DNA of 64,000 bases, from assembly GCF_000372365.1 (NCBI RefSeq), contig NZ_AQUU01000008.1, positions 1-64,000 of the forward strand, in the 5' to 3' direction. How positions within the stretch are numbered: position 1 is the first letter of the stretch; each line of letters begins with the position of its first letter. The notes under the pieces were generated by a model that was not told the DNA's origin, searched no databases, and worked only from the letters and a program-made list of their open reading frames with translations. This DNA comes from Aggregatibacter actinomycetemcomitans DSM 8324. GTDB lineage: Bacteria; Pseudomonadota; Gammaproteobacteria; Enterobacterales; Pasteurellaceae. A program made the translations under genes and the position numbers. Shown piece after piece: positions 18,791 to 29,089 of the stretch.

Positions 18791-19703
18791 ATGAGCATCC
18801 GAATTCTTCCCGAAAATGAAATTAAACAGGCGGCAGCCTCTTATGTCACCCCGCCGCTGCTTTTCTCCAATCCGAAAAATTTATATCAGCGCCGCGCGTC
18901 TAAGAGAATTGGCGCAAGATCACCCGCTCGCCAATTATTTGCTGTTCGCCGCCGCTATCGCAGATGCGCAGCTGGAACTCTTGGAAACCATGCCGATTCC
19001 GCAGGATCCGCGTTTACAGGCACTCTCTGCCGAACAATTGGGAAATAAGCCTTTAGACGTTAAAAGCCGGCAACGGGATCCCATTTGGCGCGAATTATTG
19101 ACCGCACTTTTGGCGAAATTAAAACCTTCCGCCAACGATCAAATGCTCGCCACCATCGAATGGCTGGAAAAAGCGGCAGACAGCGAATTGGAAAATCTTG
19201 CCGATAAGGTTTTAGCACAGGAATTTGCGGTGATTTCCAGCGACAAAGCGGTGTTCGTGTGGGCGGCGCTTTCTTTATATTGGTTGCAATTAGTCCAACA
19301 GATTCCCTACAACGCCAAACAGGAAAGCACCGAAAACCTGCACATCTGCCCTGTTTGCAGCTCTGCGCCGACCGCCAGCATGATTCATTTCGGCGCGAAG
19401 CAAGGCTTGCGTTACCTGCACTGCTCCTTGTGCGAAAGCGAATGGAACATGGTGCGCAACCAATGCACCAACTGCGGACAAAGCAGCGACTTGGATTATT
19501 GGTCTTTTGACGAATACCTGGCGGCGATCCGAAGTGAGAGCTGTGGGAACTGCCATAGCTATTTGAAAGCTCTATATCAAGAGAAAGATCCGAAAATGGA
19601 AGTCATCGCCGACGATTTGGCGTCCATCTTTCTGGATATGGAAATGGAGAAAAAAGGCTTTATGAAAAGCGGCTTGAACCCGTTTGTGTTCCCGCCGGAA
19701 TAA
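18791..19703 (+). pseudogene. fdhE: fdhE, formate dehydrogenase maturation protein, frameshift near codon 36
   Basis: FdhE acts in sulfur/metal handling during formate dehydrogenase maturation. The start [20 protein letters not shown] and [14 protein letters not shown] match FdhE, but from about 18895 the match continues in another frame ([20 protein letters not shown]). The shift is in the GC-rich repeat CAGCGCCGCGCGTCT and equals a net loss of 2 bases (or 5). The rest is intact: paired CxxC zinc sites in [24 protein letters not shown] and [18 protein letters not shown], ending NPFVFPPE. The shift may be real, or a sequencing error in the repeat. An alternative ATG at 18816 in the second frame has no ribosome site and a junk N terminus. 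Confidence 0.8.
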
Positions 19704-19742
19704 TAAAAAACATTCATAAAAATGACCGCACTTTCGCGACAA

Positions 19743-19767
19743 AAAAGGCATCCAACGGATGCCTTTT
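19743..19767. terminator. Bidirectional terminator between fdhE and cpdB
   Basis: AAAAGGCATCC (19743-19753) and GGATGCCTTTT (19757-19767) form a perfect 11-bp stem with a 3-base loop, lying between convergent genes with T runs in both directions. Confidence 0.88.
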
Positions 19768-19776
19768 GCTTTTGGA

Positions 19777-21753
19777 TTATTTGCCCGATAAATCAATTTG
19801 ATATACGGCAAATCCTACTTCATCGGTGCCCACCTGTTTCATCGGATACTGCGCGTTTTCCTTGATGAATTGCGTTGCCTGCGCACTTGGTGAAGTTTCA
19901 ACGCGTACATCTAATTTCGCGTTGCCTTTGATCGGCACAAAACGCCAGTTTTTATCGGCACTTGGGTTTACGCTGCCTTCTTTCTCGCTGGTGGCTTTGA
20001 TGTAATCCGCCAACACCTGACGATTTTCATCCGGCGACGCATAAACAATGTGTTTATCGCCGGTGCCGGGGAATTTTTCGCCATAAGCACGATAATTGTT
20101 GGTGGCGATTAAAAATTCCGCTTTCGGATCCACCGCTTTGCCTTGATAGGTCAAATTCACCACGCGGTGGGCGTTCGGATTGATAAGCTTACATTCGCCG
20201 TCATAACGCGGCGGTTGGGTTAAATCATATTCGTAATTGACGCCATCGATGACATCGAAATTATAGGTGCGAAAGCCTTCCCAATCCAATAAAGGTTGCG
20301 GTTTGTCACTGCCCGGATCAATTTGTTTAAACATTCCCGCACTGCATTCCAACCATTCTTTCAATTGCTCGCCATTGACTTTCACGACAACCAAGGTGTT
20401 CGGATACAAATACAAATCCGCCGCATTACGGAAAGTTAATTCGCCTTTGTTCACTTCAGTGTACCCCGTCGGATCGTTTTTCCGACCGCCCGCTTTAAAC
20501 GGCGCGCCCGCACTTAAAATCGGTAAGCCCGCCATTGCCGGCACGCTTGGCGCCACGTTTTCCACATAGGCTTTTTGCGCTTGGTTAACGATTTGAATGG
20601 TCGGGTCATCCTGCACCAGCGCCAAATAGCTGTACATATTATCGGTGGCTTTACCGATTGGCTGCGCCACGAATTTACGGGTGGCGTCATGCGTTTCTTT
20701 CAAAAGTGCGGTCATTTCTGCGTCATTTTCCGCTAACGGCTTTTTGTTTTCCACATCATAAATCGGGCGCAATACGGCTTTCCCGTCGGTCACAATCCAT
20801 TTGCCATTATGTTCGCTCAATACCAAATCTACTACGCTGATATTGTTCGCCCAGTAGCCCGCCATGCTTTCCGGCACACCTTTCACCGTGCCCTTGGCAA
20901 TGTCCGCATTCGGCGATTTGGCAAATTCTTTATTCGGGAACAAACGGTGGGAATGGCCAAAAATCACCGCATCAATATGCGGCACATCGGCGAGATAGAA
21001 AGCGGAATTTTCCGCCCCTTCGTGATACGGCTCATCGGATGGCCCGGTATGCGCCAAGGCAACGATAATATCCGCACCTTTTTGCTTCATTTCCGGCACA
21101 TATTTTTGTGCGGTTTTGACAATATCGCGGGTTTCCACTCTGTCGGTTAAATTGGCTTTATCCCACACCATAATTTGCTGCGGCACAAAACCGATGTAAC
21201 CGATTTTTAACGGATGGGATTTGCCGTTGTTGTCCACCACCGTTTTTTCCTGAATCACATAGGGCGTGTAATAAGGATCATCGGTTCCCGCTTTCACCAC
21301 ATTGGCGTTCACAATGGGGAAATTCGCCTGTTTGATGGCGTCAGCTAAATAATCCAAACCATAATTAAATTCATGATTGCCCAAGGTGCCTACCTCATAA
21401 TGCAAGGCGTTCAAACAGGCGATTGCCGGGTTCGGCTCACCTTCTTTATAGCCTACTGCCGCCTGATAATCGGCAATCGGGTTGCCCTGAATCAAATCGC
21501 CGTTATCCACCAGCACGCTGTTTTTCACTTCCGCACGGGCTTGGCGGATCAAACTTGCCGCGCGGGTAAAGCCGAATTTCTCCGTCGGCGCGTCTTTGTA
21601 ATAATCAAAATCCGTCAAAAAGCTGTGAATATCGGTGGTGCCGATAATGCGCAAATCCACCTGATTCCCGTTTTTGGCAAACGCCATCGGATGGCAACTC
21701 AGCGCCAAAACACTGCTCGCACCAATTTGAATAAAACGTCTTCGATTCATCAT
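19777..21753 (-). CDS. cpdB: 2',3'-cyclic-nucleotide 2'-phosphodiesterase/3'-nucleotidase
   Basis: CpdB hydrolyses 2',3'-cyclic nucleotides and 3'-nucleotides in the periplasm. Metallophosphatase motifs are present: [59 protein letters not shown] and [12 protein letters not shown]. The C-terminal 5'-nucleotidase domain follows ([20 protein letters not shown] onward). Length 658, close to E. coli (647). The N terminus [19 protein letters not shown] has a twin-arginine-like motif, unlike the Sec signal of the E. coli enzyme. AAGGAT lies 8 bases before the start. Monocistronic; it could release nucleosides and phosphate from host nucleic acid. Confidence 0.94.
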   Translation of the reverse strand: MMNRRRFIQIGASSVLALSCHPMAFAKNGNQVDLRIIGTTDIHSFLTDFDYYKDAPTEKFGFTRAASLIRQARAEVKNSVLVDNGDLIQGNPIADYQAAVGYKEGEPNPAIACLNALHYEVGTLGNHEFNYGLDYLADAIKQANFPIVNANVVKAGTDDPYYTPYVIQEKTVVDNNGKSHPLKIGYIGFVPQQIMVWDKANLTDRVETRDIVKTAQKYVPEMKQKGADIIVALAHTGPSDEPYHEGAENSAFYLADVPHIDAVIFGHSHRLFPNKEFAKSPNADIAKGTVKGVPESMAGYWANNISVVDLVLSEHNGKWIVTDGKAVLRPIYDVENKKPLAENDAEMTALLKETHDATRKFVAQPIGKATDNMYSYLALVQDDPTIQIVNQAQKAYVENVAPSVPAMAGLPILSAGAPFKAGGRKNDPTGYTEVNKGELTFRNAADLYLYPNTLVVVKVNGEQLKEWLECSAGMFKQIDPGSDKPQPLLDWEGFRTYNFDVIDGVNYEYDLTQPPRYDGECKLINPNAHRVVNLTYQGKAVDPKAEFLIATNNYRAYGEKFPGTGDKHIVYASPDENRQVLADYIKATSEKEGSVNPSADKNWRFVPIKGNAKLDVRVETSPSAQATQFIKENAQYPMKQVGTDEVGFAVYQIDLSGK

Positions 21754-21942
21754 AATAAGATCCTTAGTTTTAGGGAAAGACGGCGTTATTGTAAGGCAAA
21801 TGGGCGGGGCTTTGAAAGGAAAAGTGCGGCCATAAAATTCATCGGATTTTTTGACCGCACTTTAATTCTTTATAACGACAGAAAACAAATCAATTTCCCG
21901 CAAAATTAACATTTACCTTCCGCCAAATTCCGCTAGAATACA

Positions 21943-21957
21943 TGAGAATAATTTTCA
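21943..21957. promoter_or_regulatory. Fur box upstream of the siderophore ABC operon
   Basis: TGAGAATAATTTTCA matches the 7-1-7 Fur inverted repeat (TGATAATNATTATCA) with one change per half. It lies 25 bp before the start codon and overlaps the likely promoter, as expected for iron repression. Confidence 0.7.
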
Positions 21958-21981
21958 ATCACAGAAATGAGGAGATTTAAG

Positions 21982-22881
21982 ATGTTGAAAAAGACATTAT
22001 TGGCATTAAGCTGTCTCGCGTTGGCGACATCCGCTTTGGCAAAAGAAGTCACGATTCCCACTGCGCGCGGTGAAGTGACGTTGGATGCGCCACCGGCAAA
22101 AATTGCGGTGTTTGATACCGGCAGTTTGGACACCCTGCAAGCCTTGGGCATAAAAGTGGATGGCGCGGCAGATGTGAGCAAGGTTCTCCCTTATTTAAAA
22201 CCGACCTTGGAACAAGCCAAAAATGTCGGGACGATTTTTGAACCGAATCTGGAAGCCTTAAATGAATTAAAACCGGATTTAATTATTGTCGGTACCCGTA
22301 CGGCGAAAAAATTTGATGATGTGAGTGCCATTGCCAAAACCGTGGATTTGACGGATAACGGCGACAAATTGATTAAAAGCGGTATTCAACGCATTGATAG
22401 CTTCGGCAAATTATTTAATAAACAAGCGGAAGCGGATAAATTAAAAGCGGAGCTCGAAACCTTGTTTAAACAAACCAAAGACGCAGTAAAAGGCAAGGGT
22501 AACGGTTTAATTATTTTAGTCAACGGCGGCAAGATTTCCGCCTTCGGTAAAGGCTATCGTTTAAGTTTTATTCACGAGGATCTCGGCGTGCCGATGGCAG
22601 ATCCAAGCATAAACGTCAGCGGTCATGGTCAACCGATCAGTTTTGAATTTATTGAGAAAACCAATCCGGATTGGTTGTTTGTGTTAGATCGCATTTCCGC
22701 TATCGGGCAGGAAGGGAAAGGCGCCAAAGAAGTATTGGATAACGAATTAATTCGTCACACCAAAGCCTGGAAAAACGGCAATATCGTGTATTTAAGCAGC
22801 GCCTCTTACCTTGCGCCGGGTGGTGCGGAACAATTAAAAATGGATTTGAATAACATCAAAGCCGCCTTTGAGAAAAAATAA
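21982..22881 (+). CDS. Iron-siderophore ABC transporter, periplasmic binding protein (FatB/YclQ-like)
   Basis: The gene encodes a periplasmic receptor of class III. A Sec signal peptide (MLKKTLLALSCLALATSALA, cut before KEVTIP) is followed by the binding-protein core with PAKIAVFDTGSLDTLQALGI, LKPDLIIVGTRTAKKFDD, and the late FEFIEKTNPDWLFVLDR, typical of catecholate-siderophore receptors such as FatB, CeuE and YclQ. No lipobox fits. I place the start at 21982 because GAGGAG lies 8-9 bases before; an ATG at 21967 overlaps that site. A Fur box is directly upstream, and two permease genes and an ATPase gene follow. The actual siderophore is not shown by the sequence. Confidence 0.88.
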   Translation: MLKKTLLALSCLALATSALAKEVTIPTARGEVTLDAPPAKIAVFDTGSLDTLQALGIKVDGAADVSKVLPYLKPTLEQAKNVGTIFEPNLEALNELKPDLIIVGTRTAKKFDDVSAIAKTVDLTDNGDKLIKSGIQRIDSFGKLFNKQAEADKLKAELETLFKQTKDAVKGKGNGLIILVNGGKISAFGKGYRLSFIHEDLGVPMADPSINVSGHGQPISFEFIEKTNPDWLFVLDRISAIGQEGKGAKEVLDNELIRHTKAWKNGNIVYLSSASYLAPGGAEQLKMDLNNIKAAFEKK

Positions 22882-22940
22882 TCCGCCGAATCTTTTAACG
22901 GTTTTCTCCTGCGGGAGAGAACCTTTTTTATGTTAATACC

Positions 22941-23906
22941 ATGCCGAACATTTTCACCCTGAACCGAATTAATTTTGTCCTTCTCCTTTTACTCACCGTG
23001 GGCAGCATTACCGTCGGTGTTGCGGATTTTCATTGGGCACAATTTTTTACCCAACCGGAGCAAATGCAGGTATTGCTTATCAGCCGCTTGCCGAGAACCG
23101 CCGCCGTGATTTTAGTAGGCGCCACACTTGGCGTGGCGGGCATGGTGTTGCAAATCGTACTGAAAAACCGCTTTATTGAACCCAGCATGATCGGTGCCAG
23201 TCAAAGTGCGGCAGTGGGTGTGCTATTGGTGAGTCTGCTCTTTCCAAGTACGGCGCTCCTTCTCAAAATGTCGATAGCCACGCTGAGCGCACTCATCGGC
23301 ATGGGAATCTTTATGTTATTGCTCCAACGTCTGCCTCCGCATCAAAGCCTGATGGTGCCGTTGGTGGGGATTGTATTCGGTAACATCATTGAAGCGATCA
23401 CCACCTTTATTGCTTACGAAACGGACAGCATACAACTGCTTTCTATCTGGTTTGCCGGGGATTTCTCCGCTGTTCTGGCGGGGCGTTACGAACTTCTGTG
23501 GCTTACCGCCATTCTTGCTGTCGTGGTTTATATTATGGCGGATCAACTAAGCATCACCGGCTTGGGGCGCAATATCAGCACCGCGTTAGGCATTAATTAT
23601 CGTCAAATGACGTGGTTTGCCTTAATCGTGGTGGCGATGATTACGGCGGTTGTGGTGGTAACCGTCGGGCAAATTCCTTTTATCGGGCTGGTTGTACCGA
23701 ACATTATTTCCCGCCTTTCCGGCGATCGCCTGCGACAAAATTTGCCTTCCGTGGTGTTGCTCGGCGCAAATTTGGTGTTAATGTGCGACATTGCGGGACG
23801 GGTTATCAATGCGCCTTATGAAGTGCCGATTTCAACGGTGTTCGGCATTGTCGGCACCTTGATTTTCCTCTATTTATTATTTAAGGGGAACGCCCATGGG
23901 AAATAA
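22941..23906 (+). CDS. FecCD-type iron-siderophore permease, first subunit
   Basis: The 321-residue integral membrane protein has about nine hydrophobic segments and FecCD-family signatures: LISRLPRTAAVILVGATLGV, VLKNRFIEPSMIGASQSAAV, and late GQIPFIGLVVPNIISRLSGD. It should form the membrane channel with the next gene product. It starts 59 bp after the receptor gene; the stretch between contains a small hairpin CTCCTGCGGGAG that may reduce downstream transcription, as often seen after receptor genes. It overlaps the next gene by 11 bp, implying coupling. YclN-like by order and similarity. Confidence 0.9.
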   Translation: MPNIFTLNRINFVLLLLLTVGSITVGVADFHWAQFFTQPEQMQVLLISRLPRTAAVILVGATLGVAGMVLQIVLKNRFIEPSMIGASQSAAVGVLLVSLLFPSTALLLKMSIATLSALIGMGIFMLLLQRLPPHQSLMVPLVGIVFGNIIEAITTFIAYETDSIQLLSIWFAGDFSAVLAGRYELLWLTAILAVVVYIMADQLSITGLGRNISTALGINYRQMTWFALIVVAMITAVVVVTVGQIPFIGLVVPNIISRLSGDRLRQNLPSVVLLGANLVLMCDIAGRVINAPYEVPISTVFGIVGTLIFLYLLFKGNAHGK

Positions 23907-24837
23907 TCGCAGAATGCCCTTCCTTTGCCTGTTGCTCACGTTCGCCTGTGTATTTTTCATGAGTTACAACGCCAACGGCAACTGGGATTTCGTGTTACCG
24001 TTCCGTGGAAAAAAACTTTTATTATTGCTTATCATGGCTTACACCATCGGGATTTCCACGCTATTGTTCCAAACCCTGACCAACAACCCAATTCTCACCC
24101 CGAGCATTTTGGGCTTCGATTCCTTATATTTATTGGTGCAAAGCATTTTAGTTTTCTCCTTTGGCGGCATCGGCTTCACGCAATTAAATATCGCCGGCAA
24201 ATTTGCCTTTGAAACCCTGTTAATACTGTTCGGGGCTTTATTATTATTTCGCACCTTAACCAAAAATAACAGCGATTTGGCGCGCATGATTTTGGTAGGG
24301 ATTATTTTCGGCGTACTGTTCCGCAGTCTGAATAATTTACTGCAACGCATGATCGACCCGAACGAATTTGCCGTGGCGCAAGGCTCTTCCTTCGCCAGTT
24401 TTAATACGGTGAATCCAATCTTACTTTGGATCGGCACGGCGATCACACTTATCAGCGCCGTCTGGATTTGGCAGCAACGGTTTAAATTAGACGTGTTATT
24501 ACTCGGACGTGATCGCGCCATCGGGCTCGGTTTGGAATACCACCAATTTAGCCGAAAACTTTTGATTTGCTGCGCATTTTTGGTCTCCGTTTCCACCGCA
24601 CTTGTCGGCCCGATTCTGTTTTTAGGCTTATTGGTATGCGCTATCGTCAACGCCATCAGCCCAACCATGCACCACAGTCAACGTATCCCTATGACATTTA
24701 TGGTATCCGCTATCACCCTTGTAAGCGGGCAAGCCTTATTTGAGCAAGTGATGAAAATGCAGGGCGTGCTCAGTGTGGTCATTGAATTCGTCGGCGGTTT
24801 GGTGTTCATCTATTTAATGTTAAGACGGGCAAAATAA
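23896..24837 (+). CDS. FecCD-type iron-siderophore permease, second subunit
   Basis: This 313-residue membrane protein has the FecCD pattern: LFQTLTNNPILTPSILGFDS near the N terminus, ARMILVGIIFGVLFRSLNN, and LVGPILFLGLLVCAIVNAIS near the C terminus. It starts within the previous permease (11-bp overlap) and ends 11 bp before the ATPase gene, so the heterodimeric channel is made from one transcript. About eight to nine membrane spans can be drawn. YclO-like. No irregularity seen. Confidence 0.9.
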   Translation: MGNNRRMPFLCLLLTFACVFFMSYNANGNWDFVLPFRGKKLLLLLIMAYTIGISTLLFQTLTNNPILTPSILGFDSLYLLVQSILVFSFGGIGFTQLNIAGKFAFETLLILFGALLLFRTLTKNNSDLARMILVGIIFGVLFRSLNNLLQRMIDPNEFAVAQGSSFASFNTVNPILLWIGTAITLISAVWIWQQRFKLDVLLLGRDRAIGLGLEYHQFSRKLLICCAFLVSVSTALVGPILFLGLLVCAIVNAISPTMHHSQRIPMTFMVSAITLVSGQALFEQVMKMQGVLSVVIEFVGGLVFIYLMLRRAK

Positions 24838-24848
24838 AGGAATGCATT

Positions 24849-25607
24849 GTGATTAAAATCGAAAATATCACCTATAAGATCGGTCATGCCACCATTTTAA
24901 ATAACATCAATCTCACCATTCCCAATGGCGGGATTACCGCCCTCATCGGCGCTAACGGCGCGGGGAAATCGACCTTGTTGTCTTTAATCGCCCGTCTCAA
25001 TCCCATTCAGCAGGGAAAGATTTGGTTAAATGAAATGGATATTGCCACCACGCCATCGCGCATCATCGCGCAGAATCTGGCGATTTTAACCCAAGATAAC
25101 GTGATTCATAGCCGTATTACCGTGCAGGATCTGCTCTTTTTCGGGCGCTACCCGCATCACCAAGGCAGACCGACGGAAGAAGATAAAAACATTATTCAGG
25201 CGGCATTAAAACGTTTCGATTTGGATGCACTCGCCTACCGTTTTTTAAGCGAACTTTCCGGCGGGCAACGGCAACGGGCGCTGATTGCCATGACGTTCTG
25301 CCAAAAGACCGATCACGTTCTGTTGGATGAACCGCTCAATAATCTGGATATGTTCCACGCCCGCGAACTCATGCGCCTGTTACGCCAACTCACCAACGAA
25401 CTGGCACTCACCACCGTGATGGTAGTCCACGACATCAACATGGCCGCTGCCTATGCGGACATCATCGTTGCCATGAAAAACGGCGAAATTGCCATGATAG
25501 GCACCCCGGAAGACATCATCACCAAAGCGAATTTAAAAACGATATTTAATCTGGACGCGGAAGTGCTGGAACATCAAGAAAAGCGTTTAGTGGTGCATCA
25601 TATGTAG
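24849..25607 (+). CDS. Iron-siderophore ABC transporter ATPase
   Basis: The 252-residue ATPase has Walker A GANGAGKSTLLSLI at about residue 38, the signature ELSGGQRQRALIAMTF, Walker B DHVLLDEPLNNLDMF and the switch His in VVHDINMA. It starts with GTG at 24849, preceded by AAGGA at 8 bases; no suitable ATG is nearby. It completes the four-gene uptake operon (receptor, two permeases, ATPase), similar in order to yclNOPQ. The operon ends with an inverted uptake-signal pair. Confidence 0.93.
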   Translation: MIKIENITYKIGHATILNNINLTIPNGGITALIGANGAGKSTLLSLIARLNPIQQGKIWLNEMDIATTPSRIIAQNLAILTQDNVIHSRITVQDLLFFGRYPHHQGRPTEEDKNIIQAALKRFDLDALAYRFLSELSGGQRQRALIAMTFCQKTDHVLLDEPLNNLDMFHARELMRLLRQLTNELALTTVMVVHDINMAAAYADIIVAMKNGEIAMIGTPEDIITKANLKTIFNLDAEVLEHQEKRLVVHHM

Positions 25608-25637
25608 TATTTGCTACTTTCTTTATTTATTACAAAG

Positions 25638-25697
25638 AAAAGTGCGGTGGTTTTCTCAGGTGTTTTTAAAAACACTTAAAAAATCCACCGCACTTTT
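25638..25697. terminator. Uptake-signal inverted pair with inner palindrome
   Basis: AAAAGTGCGGTGG (25638-25650) and CCACCGCACTTTT (25685-25697) are perfect 13-bp arms. The 34-base interior holds its own palindrome, GTGTTTTTAAAAACAC. The element lies between the convergent siderophore operon and mepM and can end transcription from both sides. Confidence 0.8.
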
Positions 25698-25714
25698 TAG
25701 AAACGGGTTTGAAA

Positions 25715-27247
25715 TCAGCGCAACAAGCGTTCTACTTCGTTGGCTTTAACAAGGAATTGTTTACGTTCCGCCGTACCCATGCCGCTGCTTCCCCCCGGAA
25801 GTTTAACGGTAAGCGGATTGACCGGACGCCCGTTAATATGGAATTCGTAGTGCAAATGCGGGCCGGTAGAACCGCCGGTGTTGCCGGACAACGCGATACG
25901 CTCCCCTTTTTTCACTGTTTGCCCTACTTTTACTAGCGGTCTGCTGAGGTGCATATACACGGTTTGGTATTCACGGGAGTGGCGTAGCACCACATAACGA
26001 CCGGCACCGTAAGCCTGATAGGCGATTTTCTCTACCGTGCCGTCTGCCGGCGCAATAACCGGTGTCCCTGTCGGCATCGCAAAATCCACCCCTTTATGTG
26101 GTGCAATGCGTCCCGTAATCGGATGGCGGCGACGCGGATTAAACGGAGATGAAACGCGCGCCTGACGTTGCAACGGGTAACGGGCAAAGCCTTTACCTAA
26201 GGTTTCCCCCTGGCGGTTGTAATAACGACCGTTGCTGGCTTGGATCGCATAATAACTTTTGCCGCTGCTCACAATATGAATGGCTTCCACATTACCCTGC
26301 CCGGTCCGTTTGTCTTCCAGATATTCACGGGAAACCAAAATAGAAATCTTCGTGCCTTTTTTCAGTTGTTTCAGGCTGACCTGCCATTGTAACGCAGAGA
26401 ATAATTGATAAATCTGACGATTATCCAAACCGAGTTTCTTCAGGCTGCTGACGAAAGATCCTTCCATTTCGCCACGCAACACTTCACGTTTCCAAACACT
26501 TTTTTTCTCCACAATTTGGCGTTTAAATTTGCCATCTGTCTGAAGTTCATAAATGTGTTCTTTTTTCTGGGAAACCAGCCAGTTCAAATATTCCAGCTCT
26601 CCGTCATTATTTAAAATCCAGTAAAATTGTTGCCCTGCCTGTAAATGTTTCAATTCCGGATAAGAAGCGATAAGCTGTTTACTGGTGTCATCTTCCAAAC
26701 CGGACAACTCCAACACGTCTTTTAAGGCATCTCCTTTGACAACGGTGTGACTGAACTGATCTTTAATCCGAATCGCCTGATCGGCAACATCTAAAATATT
26801 GGTGATCGCATTTTTCGCATCGTCCGGCAATTTATCCAAATCATCAAATTCGTCGTGAGTTTTGACTTCTTCCACTTCATCATCTTTGCCGACATCATCG
26901 TCATAAGAGGTGGCGTTATTATCAATTGTGCTGATACCCAGAGTATCTGCCAGAATCCGTAATTCATGGGAAACTTCGTTGGCGAACGACATAGTGTAAG
27001 CAGAAGCCGGGTAAAGATCGTCGGATAAAATATCTTGAAATTGATCACTGCCATTGGCAAAACCGTTACCTTTTGAGGAGAAATAGGAGTAAGTCGGATT
27101 ATTGACAGTGTCGATTTTTTTGGAGGCAGAATCATTTAAATGCAAAAAAAAACCGGCAAAAATAGAAAAAAGCGCAATAAAAAAAACAATCGCTTTAATA
27201 CGCGATTTTCTTTTGCGGCGATCTCTTGCCAGTTTTATATGTTGCAC
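25715..27247 (-). CDS. mepM: M23-family peptidoglycan DD-endopeptidase, MepM-like
   Basis: The protein of 510 residues has a basic N terminus, one membrane anchor ([21 protein letters not shown]), an acidic linker, an OapA/LysM-like module ([20 protein letters not shown]) and a C-terminal LytM domain. Zinc ligands are visible in [14 protein letters not shown] and [17 protein letters not shown]. It probably cuts cross-links in the periplasm to allow wall growth. It is divergent from znuC with about 190 bp between. The same mepM-znuC-znuB cluster occurs in H. influenzae (HI0409-HI0407). The acidic linker, with a run of D and E, is longer than in E. coli MepM (440 residues). Confidence 0.92.
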   Translation of the reverse strand: MQHIKLARDRRKRKSRIKAIVFFIALFSIFAGFFLHLNDSASKKIDTVNNPTYSYFSSKGNGFANGSDQFQDILSDDLYPASAYTMSFANEVSHELRILADTLGISTIDNNATSYDDDVGKDDEVEEVKTHDEFDDLDKLPDDAKNAITNILDVADQAIRIKDQFSHTVVKGDALKDVLELSGLEDDTSKQLIASYPELKHLQAGQQFYWILNNDGELEYLNWLVSQKKEHIYELQTDGKFKRQIVEKKSVWKREVLRGEMEGSFVSSLKKLGLDNRQIYQLFSALQWQVSLKQLKKGTKISILVSREYLEDKRTGQGNVEAIHIVSSGKSYYAIQASNGRYYNRQGETLGKGFARYPLQRQARVSSPFNPRRRHPITGRIAPHKGVDFAMPTGTPVIAPADGTVEKIAYQAYGAGRYVVLRHSREYQTVYMHLSRPLVKVGQTVKKGERIALSGNTGGSTGPHLHYEFHINGRPVNPLTVKLPGGSSGMGTAERKQFLVKANEVERLLR

Positions 27248-27435
27248 GACGTTGATTCCTTGACTGCATATTGTGGTTTAAGTGTATTTATGACCAAGCA
27301 AATATTAAAAAATTCAGCAAAAAATATTAAATGCCAAATAAACAGCGTAATTATACACATAAATCGGCTGGTAACTTGTTAAATGATAAAAAATAAGTTA
27401 TTTTTAGCGCAATTTTTCTTCAAAAGAACCTAAAA

Positions 27436-28209
27436 ATGCAAATTAGTGCAATCAGACTGCCTTTAGTCGAGTTAAAAAACATCAATGTGAAATTCGGACA
27501 ACAAGCCGCTTTGCAAAACATTAACCTGACTGTTTACCCCAATTCGATCATCACTATTGTCGGGCCAAACGGTGGCGGCAAATCCACCTTATTGAAAGTG
27601 CTGCTAAAACTGCAACAGCCTACTTCCGGCAACGTGATTTACAATAAAAATATTCGTATTGGTTATGTGCCGCAAAAAATCTATCTGGATCCCAATCTGC
27701 CGATCACCGTGGAGAAATTTTTATCCCTGAAAAAAGGCATCCGCCCACAGGATATCCGGCAAGCAATGGCACTACTATCTATTAGCCACCTCATCCATAA
27801 CAGTATGCAAAAGCTGTCCGGCGGCGAAATGCAGCGCGTATTGTTAGCACGTGCTATTTTAAATAAACCAAGTTTATTGGTATTAGATGAGCCCACTCAG
27901 GGTGTGGACATCGCCGGACAGGCTGAGCTGTATCAGCTCATTCACCAAACCCGCGAAAACCTGAATTGCGCGATTCTCATGGTGTCGCATGATTTACATA
28001 TTGTAATGGCAGACACCAACGAAGTGTTGTGCATTAATCAGCATATTTGCTGCGCCGGCACGCCGGAAACCGTCTCCAACGATCCGACCTTTATTCACTT
28101 TTTCGGAGATCAATTTTCCAAAAATATTGCTGTTTATACACACCATCACAATCACCGGCACGATATGCACGGTAACATTCACCGTGTGGAACCAAAACAA
28201 TCTCAATAA
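27436..28209 (+). CDS. znuC: Zinc ABC transporter ATPase ZnuC
   Basis: Walker [17 protein letters not shown] is at about residue 40, followed by the signature [17 protein letters not shown], Walker [16 protein letters not shown] and switch [10 protein letters not shown]. The C-terminal tail is rich in histidine ([14 protein letters not shown]), typical of zinc transporters. Length 257. It is followed after 11 bp by the permease gene. A binding protein gene (znuA) is not next to it, as in H. influenzae, and must lie elsewhere. The AT-rich 190-bp upstream region is where a Zur site would be expected; I could not identify one with confidence. Confidence 0.92.
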   Translation: MQISAIRLPLVELKNINVKFGQQAALQNINLTVYPNSIITIVGPNGGGKSTLLKVLLKLQQPTSGNVIYNKNIRIGYVPQKIYLDPNLPITVEKFLSLKKGIRPQDIRQAMALLSISHLIHNSMQKLSGGEMQRVLLARAILNKPSLLVLDEPTQGVDIAGQAELYQLIHQTRENLNCAILMVSHDLHIVMADTNEVLCINQHICCAGTPETVSNDPTFIHFFGDQFSKNIAVYTHHHNHRHDMHGNIHRVEPKQSQ

Positions 28210-28220
28210 CGACTGACATT

Positions 28221-29006
28221 ATGTTTGATATTCTCTTTCCCGCCTGGCTGACAGGCATCATTCTTTCACTGATTACCGCACCATTAGGGGCTTTTGTCGT
28301 GTGGCGCAAAATGGCGTATTTCGGCGACACCCTTTCTCACTCGGCACTCCTCGGTGTAGCATTAGGAATTTTTCTGCAAATCAATCCTTACATTGCTATT
28401 TTAGCACTCACCTTGTTGCTTTCCATCGCGCTGGTATGGCTGGAAAATAACACTCAGTTTTCCATCGATACCCTGCTCGGCATTATCGCCCACAGTTGCC
28501 TTTCCATCGGCGTGGTTACGGTCGGCTTGCTGAAAAATGTGCGGGTGGATTTAATGTCTTATTTGTTCGGCGATTTACTGGCAATTAACTATCAGGATTT
28601 ATGGTATATCGGCATTGGCGCAATTATTGTGTTAGCGGCACTATGCTATTTCTGGAAGCCGTTAATTTCCGCGACCATCAGCCCGGAACTGGCGCAAGTG
28701 GAAGGCATTAACGTGAAAAAAATGCGTTTTATTCTGATGATCTTAACCGCTTTAACCATCGCCTTAAGCATGAAATTCGTCGGTGCATTGATCATCACTT
28801 CACTACTGATTATTCCTGCCGCCACCGCCCGACGCTTCGCCCGCACGCCGGAAACTATGGCCATTATCGCCGTCTTCATCAGTATGATCGCTGTCTCCCT
28901 CGGTTTGACCTTATCCGCATACTACGACACCGCCGCCGGTCCTTCCGTGGTTATCTGCTCTACATTCCTGTTTCTTTGTTCTTTATTAAAAAAACAGCAG
29001 GGTTAA
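28221..29006 (+). CDS. znuB: Zinc ABC transporter permease ZnuB
   Basis: The 261-residue protein is an ABC-3 family permease with about seven to eight membrane spans. Family features are [20 protein letters not shown] near the N terminus, [18 protein letters not shown], and [20 protein letters not shown]. It pairs with ZnuC, encoded just upstream, to import zinc. Signs of regulation are limited to the shared promoter region before znuC. The stop is followed by a lone uptake signal. Confidence 0.93.
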   Translation: MFDILFPAWLTGIILSLITAPLGAFVVWRKMAYFGDTLSHSALLGVALGIFLQINPYIAILALTLLLSIALVWLENNTQFSIDTLLGIIAHSCLSIGVVTVGLLKNVRVDLMSYLFGDLLAINYQDLWYIGIGAIIVLAALCYFWKPLISATISPELAQVEGINVKKMRFILMILTALTIALSMKFVGALIITSLLIIPAATARRFARTPETMAIIAVFISMIAVSLGLTLSAYYDTAAGPSVVICSTFLFLCSLLKKQQG

Positions 29007-29089
29007 AATTTGCCGAAAAAAATAACCGCACTTTATCTCCCTAATAACGAAAATATTCATGTATTGCCTATTCTGATTCATCAATACCT

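Noticed and set aside
18816-19703. fdhE as an intact gene starting at 18816
   Set aside because: The N-terminal residues in that frame are not FdhE-like and no ribosome site precedes it, while the true FdhE N terminus is in another frame from 18791.
27248-27435. Zur box between mepM and znuC
   Set aside because: The region is AT-rich and several weak inverted repeats can be drawn, but none matches the Zur consensus well enough to report.
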